Source: Aureobasidium sp. EXF-3400 (lineage: Eukaryota > Ascomycota > Dothideomycetes > Dothideales > Saccotheciaceae). From it: a stretch of DNA of 64,000 nt. A program made the position numbers and the translations under genes. This document shows positions 43,001-52,760 of the stretch, one piece after another. Each line of letters begins with the position of its first letter. Position 1 is the first letter of the stretch. The stretch is taken from NCBI GenBank assembly GCA_024195585.1, contig SWBL01000137.1, positions 54,936 to 118,935 of the forward strand, in the 5' to 3' direction. The notes beneath the pieces were generated by a model that was not told the origin of the DNA, searched no databases, and worked only from the letters and a program-made list of their open reading frames with translations.

Positions 43001-46000
43001 CGAAGGAGCAGTGACGGTGGCACCGACCGAGGCCTTGACCATACCGGAGCAGACGGGGTGAGCGCCAACCTCGAGCCAAGCAGTCTTCTCATCGAACATC
43101 TTCTCCTTCTGGCCAGCGGTAAGGGCAGTCCAGAAGTTGACAGTCTCTCTGGCGTGTCTAGCGAGGTAGTCGGGGCCGATGATTCCAGCCTCAGTAATGA
43201 CTTCGCCAGATAGAGGAGAAAGAACAGGGACAGCGGGCTTGTTGAAGGTGACAGCAGAAGCGACCTTCTTGAAAGACTCGAGGATGGGGTCAACCTGAGC
43301 AGAGTGGAAGGCGAAGGGAACGTTGAGCTTGGTAGCCTTGAAGCCACGGGCAGAGAGGGTCTCGTTGGCAGCACCAACAACCTCACCGCTACCGCAGAGG
43401 ACGGTCTCCTCGGGGCCGTTGATGCAGGCAATCTCGGTCATCTTAGAACCGAGAACGTCACGAATGGCCTGGGCGCTGCCCTTGACTGCGAGCATGCCGT
43501 GGGTGTGAGGAGTGCAGTCCTTGACGAGGAGCTCAGCACGGCGACCAACAAGAGTGATCATATCACTGGCAGAGATGACACCAGCAACGTGGAGAGCAGC
43601 GTACTCGCCCAAACTGTGACCGATGACAGCGGTGGGAGTGATGCCCCACGAAGCCCACATGCGGGCAAGAGCGACCTGGATACAAGCCATACCAAGCTGG
43701 ACCTTGACAGGAGAAAGAGTAGCAACGTCAGTGCCGTCGAGCAGCTCGATGAACGAAGGAAGGCCCTGGATGGTGGCCATGTTGTCGAGCTGGTTGATGT
43801 CCTCACGGAAAGGCTTGAAGTCTTGGTAGAGCTTCTGACCAAGAGCGGTGTACTGCGAGCCCTGGCCAGTGAAGCAGAAGGCGGTCTTGGTAGGAACCAT
43901 GGGGACGGGGCTGTAGGTATCCTTGGTCTGAGCCTGGAGAGCATCGGCAACCTTGGCGATGTCACCAATGGGGAAAGCGATGCGGTAGTTGTGCTGAATG
44001 CGACGGGCAGTCGAGGTGTAAGACAAACTGGGGAGAGTGGTCTCGGGGTTCTCGGCAAGGTAGCTCTGGAGACGCTGGATGTTGCTCTTCAAGGCAGCGA
44101 TCGAACGAGCAGTGACAGTGACGGGCAGAGTGCCTCTGGGGTCGACAGCCTTGGGAGCCTCACGGAGAGGACCGTCCTCGAGGAGGATGGCAGTGTTACC
44201 ACCAGCAGCAGAGAAGTTGTTGAGGAAGAGCTTGCGCTTCTCAGCTCCATTGCGGGGGAAGTCAGTGTGCTGCTGGGGAATGTTGACATTGCGGTCTTTC
44301 AGATCCTTGGGGAAAGACTTGTTGATCTCGCCCTTGATACCAACGTTGGCAGGAATGGCGTTCTTCTTCATCATCATCAAGACCTTACAGAGAGAGTTGA
44401 TACCCGAAGCGGCCTCACCGTGACCAATGTTGGCCTTGATGGCACCAAGGTAGAGCTTCTCCTCAGGCTTGCGCTGACGGTGACGGGGAGCGAAGACGTT
44501 GGTGACCGAAGTCATCTCGATACCATCACCGGCCTGGGTACCAGTACCGTGCATCTCGACGTAGCTGATCTCGTGAGCATCGACACCGGCGTTGGCAAGA
44601 ACCTTCTTGTAAAGGAACTCCTGGGCACCAGCGTGAGGGTGAGTGATGGAAACGGCCTCAGCAGAGTGGTTGGTGGCAGCGCCAAGAATGCATCCGAGGA
44701 TGTTATCCTTGTCGGCAAGTGCATCCTCGTATCTCTTGAGGACAACGGTACCAACACCATCACCACGGCAGTAACCGTCGGCAGCGTTGTCGTACGTCTT
44801 GCAAGAACCAGTCTTGGACAAGAACTGACCCTTGGAAAGACCAGAGAAAATGTCGGGGTTGGTAAGAACGTTCAAACCACCGGCGCAAGCAGTGTCGCAG
44901 TCGCCAGCCCACAGCGAAGTGCAAGCAAGCTGGATAGCGGCCAAAGACGACGAGCAAGCAGTGTCGATCGAGAAAGAAGGACCGCTGAACTTGAAGTAGT
45001 AGTTGATGCGACCAGGAGCGAAAGCACGTACACCACCGGTGATGAAGTAGGTGTCAACGTTCTCGGAAGCGTTGATTTCACGCCAATCGTCAGAGGTCTG
45101 ACCGTAGAAGGTACCGATACGGTGGAGCTTGGTAGAGGGAGTGCGGTTGGGAACGTAACCAGATTGTTCAAGAGCCTCGTAGGCGGTGACAAGAGCCAGA
45201 CGACCCATGGGATCAGTCTGAGCAGCTTCACGAGGAGACATGTTGAAGAAACGAGGGTCGAAAAGACCAGGCTCATCGATGAAGCAACCGTAAGGAGTGT
45301 GGGACTTGTTCTTGCCCTTTCCGGAAGGATCGCAGTGAGCGTCGGCGTCGAAACGGTCGGCGGGGATCTTGCGGTGAACATCGAGACCCTGCTCGAGAAG
45401 AGTCCAGAGAGCCTCAGTGCTGGCAGCGCTGGGGAAACGTCCAGACATACCGACGATGGCAATCTTGTCGTTCTGGGTACGACCATCAGCGGCATCAGTG
45501 ATGGCGGATTCCCAGGCAGAGTGGTCAATTAGAGAGACCGAGGACTGGCCGCCAGCCTTGATAGCTGAGACGAGACTGTTGGAAACATTACTGACACCGA
45601 TGCAGAAGACCTTGGCGGCAGCGTTGGTGTTGGCAGTGATCTGGGAAACGCTCTCCTCGAGGAGGCTATTCCAGCTAACGGGGGCTCTAAGCATGTCGTT
45701 CAGGGACAGCTTGAAAAGCTCGTAGGTGTTCTCGGCAATGTGGCACATGCCAGTCGAGCCAGAGTGGATCAGAGAGCGAGGCTGGTAAGCCTTGAGGAAC
45801 TTGGCAGACTCCTCTCCAATGATGGCCTCGATGTCGGCACTGCTGTAGAGGTGCTCGGCGTGGTAAGGAGCATAGACGGGGATCCTGACGCGGTTGTTCT
45901 TGCGGACAGCCTCAGACTCCTCGAAGAAGCGCTTAGTGGTGGTGGGAGGACCGCTGATGGTAATGGCCATGGTGCTGACAGCGCTGATGTAAGCGTGGCT

Positions 46001-46588
46001 GGTGGTGGGAATGCCAGCAGCCTCGTGGAAGGCGTTCAAAGCATCCTTGGCGGACTGCTCGTTGATGCCAGTCACAATGGTGGACCAGCTCTCCTTAGAC
46101 ATGAGGTCCTGGCCCAATGCAGCTCTGGCGTTGTTGACGCGGACACCAGTGCGGAAGGCAACGCGAACAGTCTCAACACCGAGAGTGACGAGCTCATCAA
46201 GAGTTCTGGCAGAAGCGACGGCAGCAGCGGCGAGAGATCCAGTGCAGAGAGCGAGAATGCGAGTGTTGGCAGCAGGAGGAAGCTCGTTGGTGTTCTCAGA
46301 GAAGTATCCAATGTAGTGACCAAGCTGAGCGATGGTGACCAACGAACTTTCAAGGTGGGGAATCTTCAAACCCTTCTCATAGTAAAGATCAACCAAGTTG
46401 TTGAGGGTCATGAAATCCGGGATGGCATCGCGTTGAGGGCGCGAGAGTTGGGCAATCTCTGCGCGCATAGCAACGACGGTACGCTCCAAGAAGTTGAGTA
46501 CAAGAGCATTCTTGGTTCTCAGGACTACCTTACGGAGCAGAGGGTACTGCTCGGCGGTCTGATCGCCAAAAAGAAGAACGTTCGACAT
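40097..46588 (-). CDS. PKS1: Non-reducing polyketide synthase for DHN melanin (SAT-KS-MAT-PT-ACP-ACP-TE)
   Basis: One uninterrupted frame of 2163 residues, ATG at 46588. Domains in order with visible active sites: SAT (C115 in LCTG, H243), KS 375-800 (C545 in DTACSSS, H680, H723), MAT from about 900 (S992 in GHSLGEY), PT 1290-1600 (H1325 in IGHQVND, D1516 in QIDSMCH), an Ala/Lys/Pro linker 1610-1660, ACP1 (S1698 in GVDSLMS), ACP2 (S1831 in GMDSLMS) and a thioesterase/Claisen cyclase (S1992 in GWSAGG, D2019, H2141). All catalytic residues are present. Two ACPs plus TE is the layout of the melanin PKS group that makes 1,3,6,8-tetrahydroxynaphthalene from malonyl-CoA. CMR1 and the reductase gene on the same segment support this product. 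Codon use is strongly biased, suggesting high expression. No intron interrupts the frame. Confidence 0.95.
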   Translation of the reverse strand: MSNVLLFGDQTAEQYPLLRKVVLRTKNALVLNFLERTVVAMRAEIAQLSRPQRDAIPDFMTLNNLVDLYYEKGLKIPHLESSLVTIAQLGHYIGYFSENTNELPPAANTRILALCTGSLAAAAVASARTLDELVTLGVETVRVAFRTGVRVNNARAALGQDLMSKESWSTIVTGINEQSAKDALNAFHEAAGIPTTSHAYISAVSTMAITISGPPTTTKRFFEESEAVRKNNRVRIPVYAPYHAEHLYSSADIEAIIGEESAKFLKAYQPRSLIHSGSTGMCHIAENTYELFKLSLNDMLRAPVSWNSLLEESVSQITANTNAAAKVFCIGVSNVSNSLVSAIKAGGQSSVSLIDHSAWESAITDAADGRTQNDKIAIVGMSGRFPSAASTEALWTLLEQGLDVHRKIPADRFDADAHCDPSGKGKNKSHTPYGCFIDEPGLFDPRFFNMSPREAAQTDPMGRLALVTAYEALEQSGYVPNRTPSTKLHRIGTFYGQTSDDWREINASENVDTYFITGGVRAFAPGRINYYFKFSGPSFSIDTACSSSLAAIQLACTSLWAGDCDTACAGGLNVLTNPDIFSGLSKGQFLSKTGSCKTYDNAADGYCRGDGVGTVVLKRYEDALADKDNILGCILGAATNHSAEAVSITHPHAGAQEFLYKKVLANAGVDAHEISYVEMHGTGTQAGDGIEMTSVTNVFAPRHRQRKPEEKLYLGAIKANIGHGEAASGINSLCKVLMMMKKNAIPANVGIKGEINKSFPKDLKDRNVNIPQQHTDFPRNGAEKRKLFLNNFSAAGGNTAILLEDGPLREAPKAVDPRGTLPVTVTARSIAALKSNIQRLQSYLAENPETTLPSLSYTSTARRIQHNYRIAFPIGDIAKVADALQAQTKDTYSPVPMVPTKTAFCFTGQGSQYTALGQKLYQDFKPFREDINQLDNMATIQGLPSFIELLDGTDVATLSPVKVQLGMACIQVALARMWASWGITPTAVIGHSLGEYAALHVAGVISASDMITLVGRRAELLVKDCTPHTHGMLAVKGSAQAIRDVLGSKMTEIACINGPEETVLCGSGEVVGAANETLSARGFKATKLNVPFAFHSAQVDPILESFKKVASAVTFNKPAVPVLSPLSGEVITEAGIIGPDYLARHARETVNFWTALTAGQKEKMFDEKTAWLEVGAHPVCSGMVKASVGATVTAPSLRRNEDPWKTIATSVCALFNAGVQINFDEFHREFNDAQELLPLPTYSFDNKKYWLDYHNNWTLTKGEVRETQKTIEAAPQAAPVVEKPAKRLSTSCQKVVHEEFEANSGTVIIQSNVAEPKLFQAVIGHQVNDTALCPSSLYADMALTVCDYLYKQLRPSAPKIGMNVCDMEVPKPFIAKLEQPAEGQHIQLEAKADLDEGVAHLKFRSVTPDGKLIQDHAHCLVKFEDISSWNEDWERINFMVKSQVDILKAKTKTQEAHVMQRGMAYKLFKCFVNYDEKYRGMEEVIVNSQTTEATASIKFQNGPSDGDWYQAPYQIDSMCHISGFIVNATDLIDSDNNVCISHGWGSMRIAKQMTPEGNYRSYVRMLPKPGNVYQGDVYIMEGDEIVAVCGGLKFQQIPRRVLNVFLPPQKAGAPAKAAAPAAPAAAPKAIAAPKAAAPKAQAPKPVVKAAKAPKKVAAKKPQGATITSRVMQIIATETDVEQAELVDEAAFENLGVDSLMSLTISAKFREDLDMEISSTLFTDYPTVGEMKKHFSQFDGNVGPVEDDSEDESEPSDIATPYEDDLSTPASSVPSIAASDAGKPDIDSPSREIPDSEVGEVSLARHIIVQEMGIDSSELTDEADLSELGMDSLMSLTILSELREKTGVDLPSTFLSTNSTILDIENALGMRPSPKAKAAPAPKAAKQTSPQLDKVNAKLTDLSKYPAATSVLLQGNAKIATKKIFFLPDGSGSATSYVSIPNIGTDVAAFGLNCPFMKNPTEWTCGIETVSLLYLAEIKRRQPQGPYIIGGWSAGGVIAYAVAQALLANGEEVDRLLLLDSPCPVNLAPLPQRLHVFFNEIGLLGTGDPSKTPKWLLPHFTAAIRSLSDYEPQPSLKPIKTYAIWCRDGVAGNAGDPRPPPAEEEDPAPMKWLLNHRTDFTDNGWAQLCGTDMKFGVMGGNHFSMMKDPHAQELGKLIQEGLQI

Positions 46589-49500
46589 TTTGATGAGATA
46601 AAGCGGGTTACAGTGTAGTTGTTGATGAATTAGGCTGATTCGTAGTTGGATTGTTGTAGAACGATAGTGCTGAAAGGAGTCGATATTCGATGGACGTGGC
46701 TAAGGTCGATAGAATATGATGAGGCGTGGTAAGAAGGATGGATTAATGTGATAGTAGACTCTGGCTTTGAGTGATACTATACAATGAAACGAAATGTAGA
46801 ATACTTGAGATGTGGGCTGGACGTCTCGAAGTAACAAGAGAGGATGAATCGGATGAGAGAAAGGAGACACAGAGCTTGGGAAGGAGGAGGATATATATTG
46901 TCAAGTTGAGTTGGGAGCTCAATAATTGTCCGGAGGTAAAACCACTGGCATGAGATCGAGCGATTGTGTATGGAGGCCACTAGTACCGGCAGCGGATCTT
47001 CGCGAAGCACTGATACTGCGAGGCTACGATGACCACCTTACAGCCGCCGGAACGTGTACAGCCAGCCTTGACCCATGTTCCTGACGTGAGGAGAGTGATG
47101 TCGACAAGTAGCGGAATTCCGCAGAGGGTCCACTGTTGCGGTATGGAGACTAGCCAGCAGAATGCCATGCAGAGTCGCAGGAATCTCCGACCATACTATT
47201 GATAGGCGCAGGGAAGCGAGCCCGACTGAGTTCAGCGGTTGGGTAGCGTCAAGTCGAAACCAGATAAGAAATGTGAGACGATGCTGGGTTACAGCGATCT
47301 GATGTGTGGAGAGCCGCAGCTCGAAGTCCGTCTTCCCTTGCTTGGTTGCTCGAACCAGTAAGGCCCGATCGACAGAAATAGAGAACGCTCAGCAAGGTTG
47401 CAGAACATGCAGCAAGTGACTATCGCAACCGCAAAGAGGCCACTAAACTTACTGTTGGGTCCGGAGTATTATTTGCACGTCCGAGAAGCTTGCGGAGCGT
47501 GCATGGTCGTGAACGTCAAGTCCATTCCCAGAGAGATGTTGCCACCGGAGGTTTACTAGTCCATTATGCGATTTGAACATGGAGGATACATTTGGTGTGC
47601 ATTTGAGCCAACCCTAACGCCCGTGGACCGTAGCTGGCATACAGCGCGAGGATTGTGGATCGCCGTTCCAGAAAGCTCACCCAAAGTTGGAGGCATAGCT
47701 GAGTGTTGGAGGTACAGTACGGTCAATCATGTCGCATCATCATGTCAGAGCGACCGATTTAGTTTGGCAACACCAGGCTGAGGGCGTGTTACTCGCACAC
47801 ATATCTGAATCTGGCTATCACGCAAGACGGCGGAAGCTGTAGAGGAACTTGAGGCGGCCATTGTTTTGTGGGGTCCTATTGATGGCACGAATTCTTGACA
47901 GTGCGTGGCGCGCCGTCCGGGACAGTGAAAGCATCATCCAATCGTGTCCGCCGCTCCGGCTTGCCGCAGCTTGGCACCCGGCAGCTTCTTCGCACGTTGC
48001 TCTGTCTCGACGTGCCACAGCATTTTTGAGCAACACCAGAGTCGTCTACAGCTTAGACAGCCAACAGCCTGATTGGAAATACTACAAGTCGTACTCGAGA
48101 AACACATGACGAGTGTCTCTTTCTCACATCAGATCGTCCACGTGTGGTTCGCCTCAACCTCGAGTAATTCATGACTATGTTCAACCCCCAGGCGAGCCTT
48201 GTGTACCCTGGCTCTTTGCTAAGCATTGTCAGAACCGTCTCGAACCACCGCCCATGCTTGATTTCCATATTTTGATCCTTGGGTAGGAGTTTGTATCGAT
48301 GCTCGGTTCGCCAGCATGCAGCGTGCAGGACCATACCTAAGCTCTGTTTGGAGCCTTGCACATTCGAGAAGAATGCCCTCTCACGCAGAATCGAAACGAG
48401 GAGGTGTCATCAGATGTCTGTATTTCCTCAAACTGGTCACGACTCACCACTGGGATCAGTGCTTCGCACCCGCCAAAAATAATGGCGACTGGACTCTGAC
48501 CCGCGTTTCATCGATTCATGGCTCGTGCTTCGAAGCAGCAACACTTCCAAACCACAACCTATTAACAAACTGTCAGATGTTTCTCAAGTTATTCTCAGCT
48601 ACAGTTGTCCTGAACCCCAATACCGTGCGTTTCGAAGAACAACAGAAACTTTTCGAACAAGAGACGCAATTCGACTTTCGCTTGGGCCAGCATCGACCGT
48701 GGCAGACTAGGCCCTCATCTGTCAAACGGTACGGAGTAAAAGAGCAGATCTTAGTCTTGCATATCCTGCGTAGCGGTTGTCGGTCAATTCAACGATCGTA
48801 AGAGGCGCGTTGACCTTGCATAGAGCAAGATTGTTCATGACGCCGATATCAAGCCTCATGCAAGCAACCGAGATGTGCATGGGTCTGGCGCTATGGCGGT
48901 ATATCATGATTTGGTTTGATATCGACTGAAGCCAGACGAGCGACAAGCGGACCGCAAAGCAGTTCCTCGTGTGACAGACACTTGCCGTCGTTCGTCATTG
49001 ACACCTCAACTCTTTGCCTGCTAACCTAGTGAGTCTGGACTGTACTTTCAACGGAGTCGCTCTGCGCAACAACAGTTGTGCGTTGAGAATCAGGTTGCCA
49101 GCACAAAGTTTGCAGGGAAGAATGCATAATGACTCGACATCGAGTTCTAAGCGTCATCAATCCTGCCCCTGGGCCGCTCCTGACGTTGGGGAGACCCTGG
49201 CACGTAGTCAAATCGTCTTACCCTCTATCTCGTTGAGGTCGGTTCCAAACATGGTTACGACCTGCAGAATAGAAGTGTCATTCGAGCATTGTCTAGATAC
49301 TGATGATCCAGGTTGAAGTGGTGCGAGTTATCAAGCGGTCAGACGGTATTCAGTATCAATTATCTCAGCACGTGGCAGGTAACCACACCTGGAAAGTCGT
49401 ACAAGATCGTATCGCAGCATCATAGAATCGCCCTTCTCACGTTTTCACAGATGCAGTGCAACCTGAAAGACCCGAAACATAGGAATGTGGGTTTTCTAAT

Positions 49501-52500
49501 GTTGCTCTGGGGCTCAATAGAACAAGCACGAGGCGTGTTGTGCAACACACCGTATGAATGGATTCTGGTGTGCTTGATGCCGTGCTCGGTACGAGGACAC
49601 GAGCACGCGCGTGCCTTTTGAACGAGGACATATAGCGCACGGGGATATTGAAAGTGGTCTATCTTGAGCTGCTTACCATGACTGGCATGCTTGAAGACGA
49701 GCCGATAGCCCCAGGATACGAAAACGGCGTACGCACGTACTTGCAGCTGCCGTGTTGTTTTCAGACCACTACAGCTCCATATGTACCTCAGATATGCGTA
49801 TTGATCAGCGAAGGATGAGGCAATCGATTCGTCAGGCTGTACAACCTCTAATCACTAACACTGCTATTTCAAGGAACCCACCTGCATCGCATCGTAAAGA
49901 TCCTGAAGGACCTTGAACTTATAATAGAGAAAGGTACGGGCGCGTCAAACACGAGCTAAGGAGAGGGGAAATTCTCTTCGAGAAGGGCAGACGTGGCCGG
50001 TTACAAGCACCGCCAATATTGATCCCCTCTCAGCATCTGCAGGTTTCCCGCAGGAGGATTACAGCAAATAGAATACGAGCATCCACTGCCCACTTGGCAT
50101 GACAGCTGGGAAGAAATCCTGAAATGAAAGGGCTTGGCTTGGAATGGGGGTCGTTCATTGCTTATCCAGCGGTACGAAGAGAGTACATGCATATAGCCTT
50201 ATGCATATGCGGGTAAAAGCGATACATCCCGGCCCTTTCTTGTAGAAGTCAATTGTAAGCCAACTCAGCGAAATGTCAGCAATTTGCCCAGCCAGTAGAG
50301 GCATCTTGCTGTTACCGCGTTAGGATGCGTTGTACGCATTCGATAGGCTACCGAAAATTTATGGACGTCGGTAAGCGATTGAGAGTGGTGAAAGGGCAAG
50401 GGGCAACGGACATTTTTGTCGAAGGAATGTTGCGCAAGCAGGTTTGACTTGTGGCTTGAGCTCTAGCCTTCTGCTTTGGAACGAGTGCAAGAGTACCCGA
50501 ATCATATCAAGCACAATACATCCGTTCCGCCATCTGGAGAGAGCGAGATATGCATATCGCGCAGATTATCAGCTAGCCGATTGCCGTCTGTTGAGGACAG
50601 GCGGTTGGCGCCTTTGCGGCACGTTGCAAGTTAAACTTCCGCGAAGCTCTCCGCAGACCTCTTGTATTCTGTTGGCGGAGAAATGCTCCATCTCAAGACC
50701 GGAAGACTATTCAGATGGACTTGTCGACTAGTGCTTCAAAAAAATCGCCGGTCGTAGATCACCCTTGTGTTTAGTTGAACAGATCTATCGTACCCCGGTT
50801 GCCGTGAGCCGCTTCCGGCTCTTGCAGCGTTGTTCGAACTGTTCCTTCGCTCGATATGTACCGTTTACGGCTCGTGGACAAGCCCAGGAACGCCCGCGTC
50901 TGCTAGCATCTCTGCCATCTCTTCGCTGTTGAGAAGCACTGGCTCAAATCTCTCAGCGCTCCACAACCTCGGCTGAGCAGAGGCCTCGAATGGCGACGGA
51001 GAGTGAAGCAAATACTCAATTCTCTATGGATATTGGACGGAGGGTACCGATCGTCAGTACATGTTACATAGGCTTCTGGAACTTGGCGTGAACTGCTGAG
51101 CTTGAGAGTTTTGTCTTTTAGATGACGGCGAAGGCGAGCTGGGTATCTATGAACAAAGGGCTGACAGCGGAGGATTTTCGCTCAGGCTTCGTGGTTGAGC
51201 AGGGCAGACCAAATACAAGGAAATCGTAGCGCCAGCTCGACTATCTCGAACAGACAGGGGAGGTCCCTGCGTGTGCGGGAACAAACAGAATGCAGCAGTG
51301 GGCGGAACACACTCCTCGAACAGCAATCGGCGATCTGGTTGCTTCTAAGTTACCCCAGAGTTGATCTCGAAACAACAGAGCCTCTGCTCGACGCCGGAGC
51401 TTTCTGCGACTCCGTGTCAAGTTCAACGTTGAGAAAACCGATATCTAGTAACAGTGGGGTCAGAAAAGTGTATCTATACACATACCCGATATAGGTTAGT
51501 CTAAAAAGCTTGGCCGAAGATCTCTTGGAAATCCTTGCACGCCCTGACGAAGGGCAACCCCGGCGGCTGAGGTCTTACTAACAGATCTAGAGCACGCTAG
51601 TGACACGTAGTGCCTGTCTCGTCAGCACTCTCAAGTGGTGAGCGGAGGATTCACTTGCTGCCCTGTTCGTTGTATATCCACCGTGCTACAAGGGTAGGTA
51701 CAAGCACGATCACCGTGTTACTTACTCTATGTTGCTGCTCATAAGCTCTCCTCAGCAACCAGGACTCGACGGTCGTTCGTGCGAAGATCGTCATTGCGCA
51801 GATGCACGCACGCATCACCATTCTTCAAGGTATAGATATTCATGGCGTCACCTCCAGATACAAACGGCTCATGGCAGGGATGAGCTCCGGGGTGCTGCAG
51901 GCAGATCGAGCTGCACGTTAGCTGCTCTGCAACTGCCATGCTAGATCCAATCTCTCCGACTGTCGTTCGGATGGTGGCTGATCTGGCGCTCGCAGAAGAG
52001 GCTTGCGAGGAATTGATATTTGGATACGGCTCCGCTGTGTTACCTTAAAGCAAACTGCTTTCCTGACCTGACCTATGCTGACGCCATCATAGTACAGAGC
52101 GGGTCTCGACCCAATTGCTGAGTGACATCTATATACGGATAGACGCGCCGAGCTTGGCGGGCGTATGCCATAAGCGGCATCGTTGTGCAGGAGGGTTGGC
52201 CGTTTTGGGCCTTATCATGATGACACCCGATTGGCTTCATGTCGAACTGTGGTGCCAAGTGTGGTCAATCGCGTCTACTGGGGTTCCCAGGGTGGGTAGG
52301 AGAATTTGGAGGCGGGCTGACTCGTGCATGCGTTCGACGATAATGGGGCGGTTGGCGTGCTCGCAATGTGTGCCTCCGACTGGAGCCCATGCTTTGGGCC
52401 CGCATGAAACCATACGAAACGTCGCCCATGATAGCTTGATTATGCACCAAATACGTTCCGCCCCTGGGAACTCTGCCTCGCTTCGCTGGTACTCTAGTCG

Positions 52501-52760
52501 ACAAGTCATGATGTGTCAAGGATCCGCAGACGAGCCCCAAGCTTTATGCTCCTCCCTCAGCTTTTAATATACCATCAGTGTATCCAACTCGGTCAGGCTG
52601 GTCCAACACATTAGTAGCACCTCTTCTGCTCACCTTTCACTCTCTCCTTTCAAATCGTTTCTCTTTCCTTCCATTTCTTCTTACCTTCCACTTCTTATTC
52701 TTCTTCTCTAGTGGATGTTCGGGTCTCCATTGACACTCTAACCCACCCCTCTATCTCACT
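46589..52760. other. 6.2 kb gene-poor spacer between PKS and CMR1
   Basis: No frame here is long or recognisable enough to call a gene on either strand. A minus-strand TATATAT-like run at 46891-46898, about 300 bp upstream of the PKS start, may be part of its promoter. The base mix is not strongly AT-rich, so heavy RIP is not obvious by eye. The last 140 bases (52620-52760) are C/T-rich and form the CMR1 leader. Confidence 0.55.

Noticed and set aside
43304..45532. A 742-codon open frame on the plus strand opposite the PKS
   Set aside because: It lies wholly antisense to the KS and MAT domains. Its length follows from the strongly biased third positions of the PKS gene, and its translation is low-complexity with no domain.
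46589..52760. Possible transposon relic or RIP-mutated region
   Set aside because: No terminal repeats, transposase or reverse-transcriptase motifs were seen, and the base composition is not clearly AT-skewed by eye. A computed RIP index would be needed.
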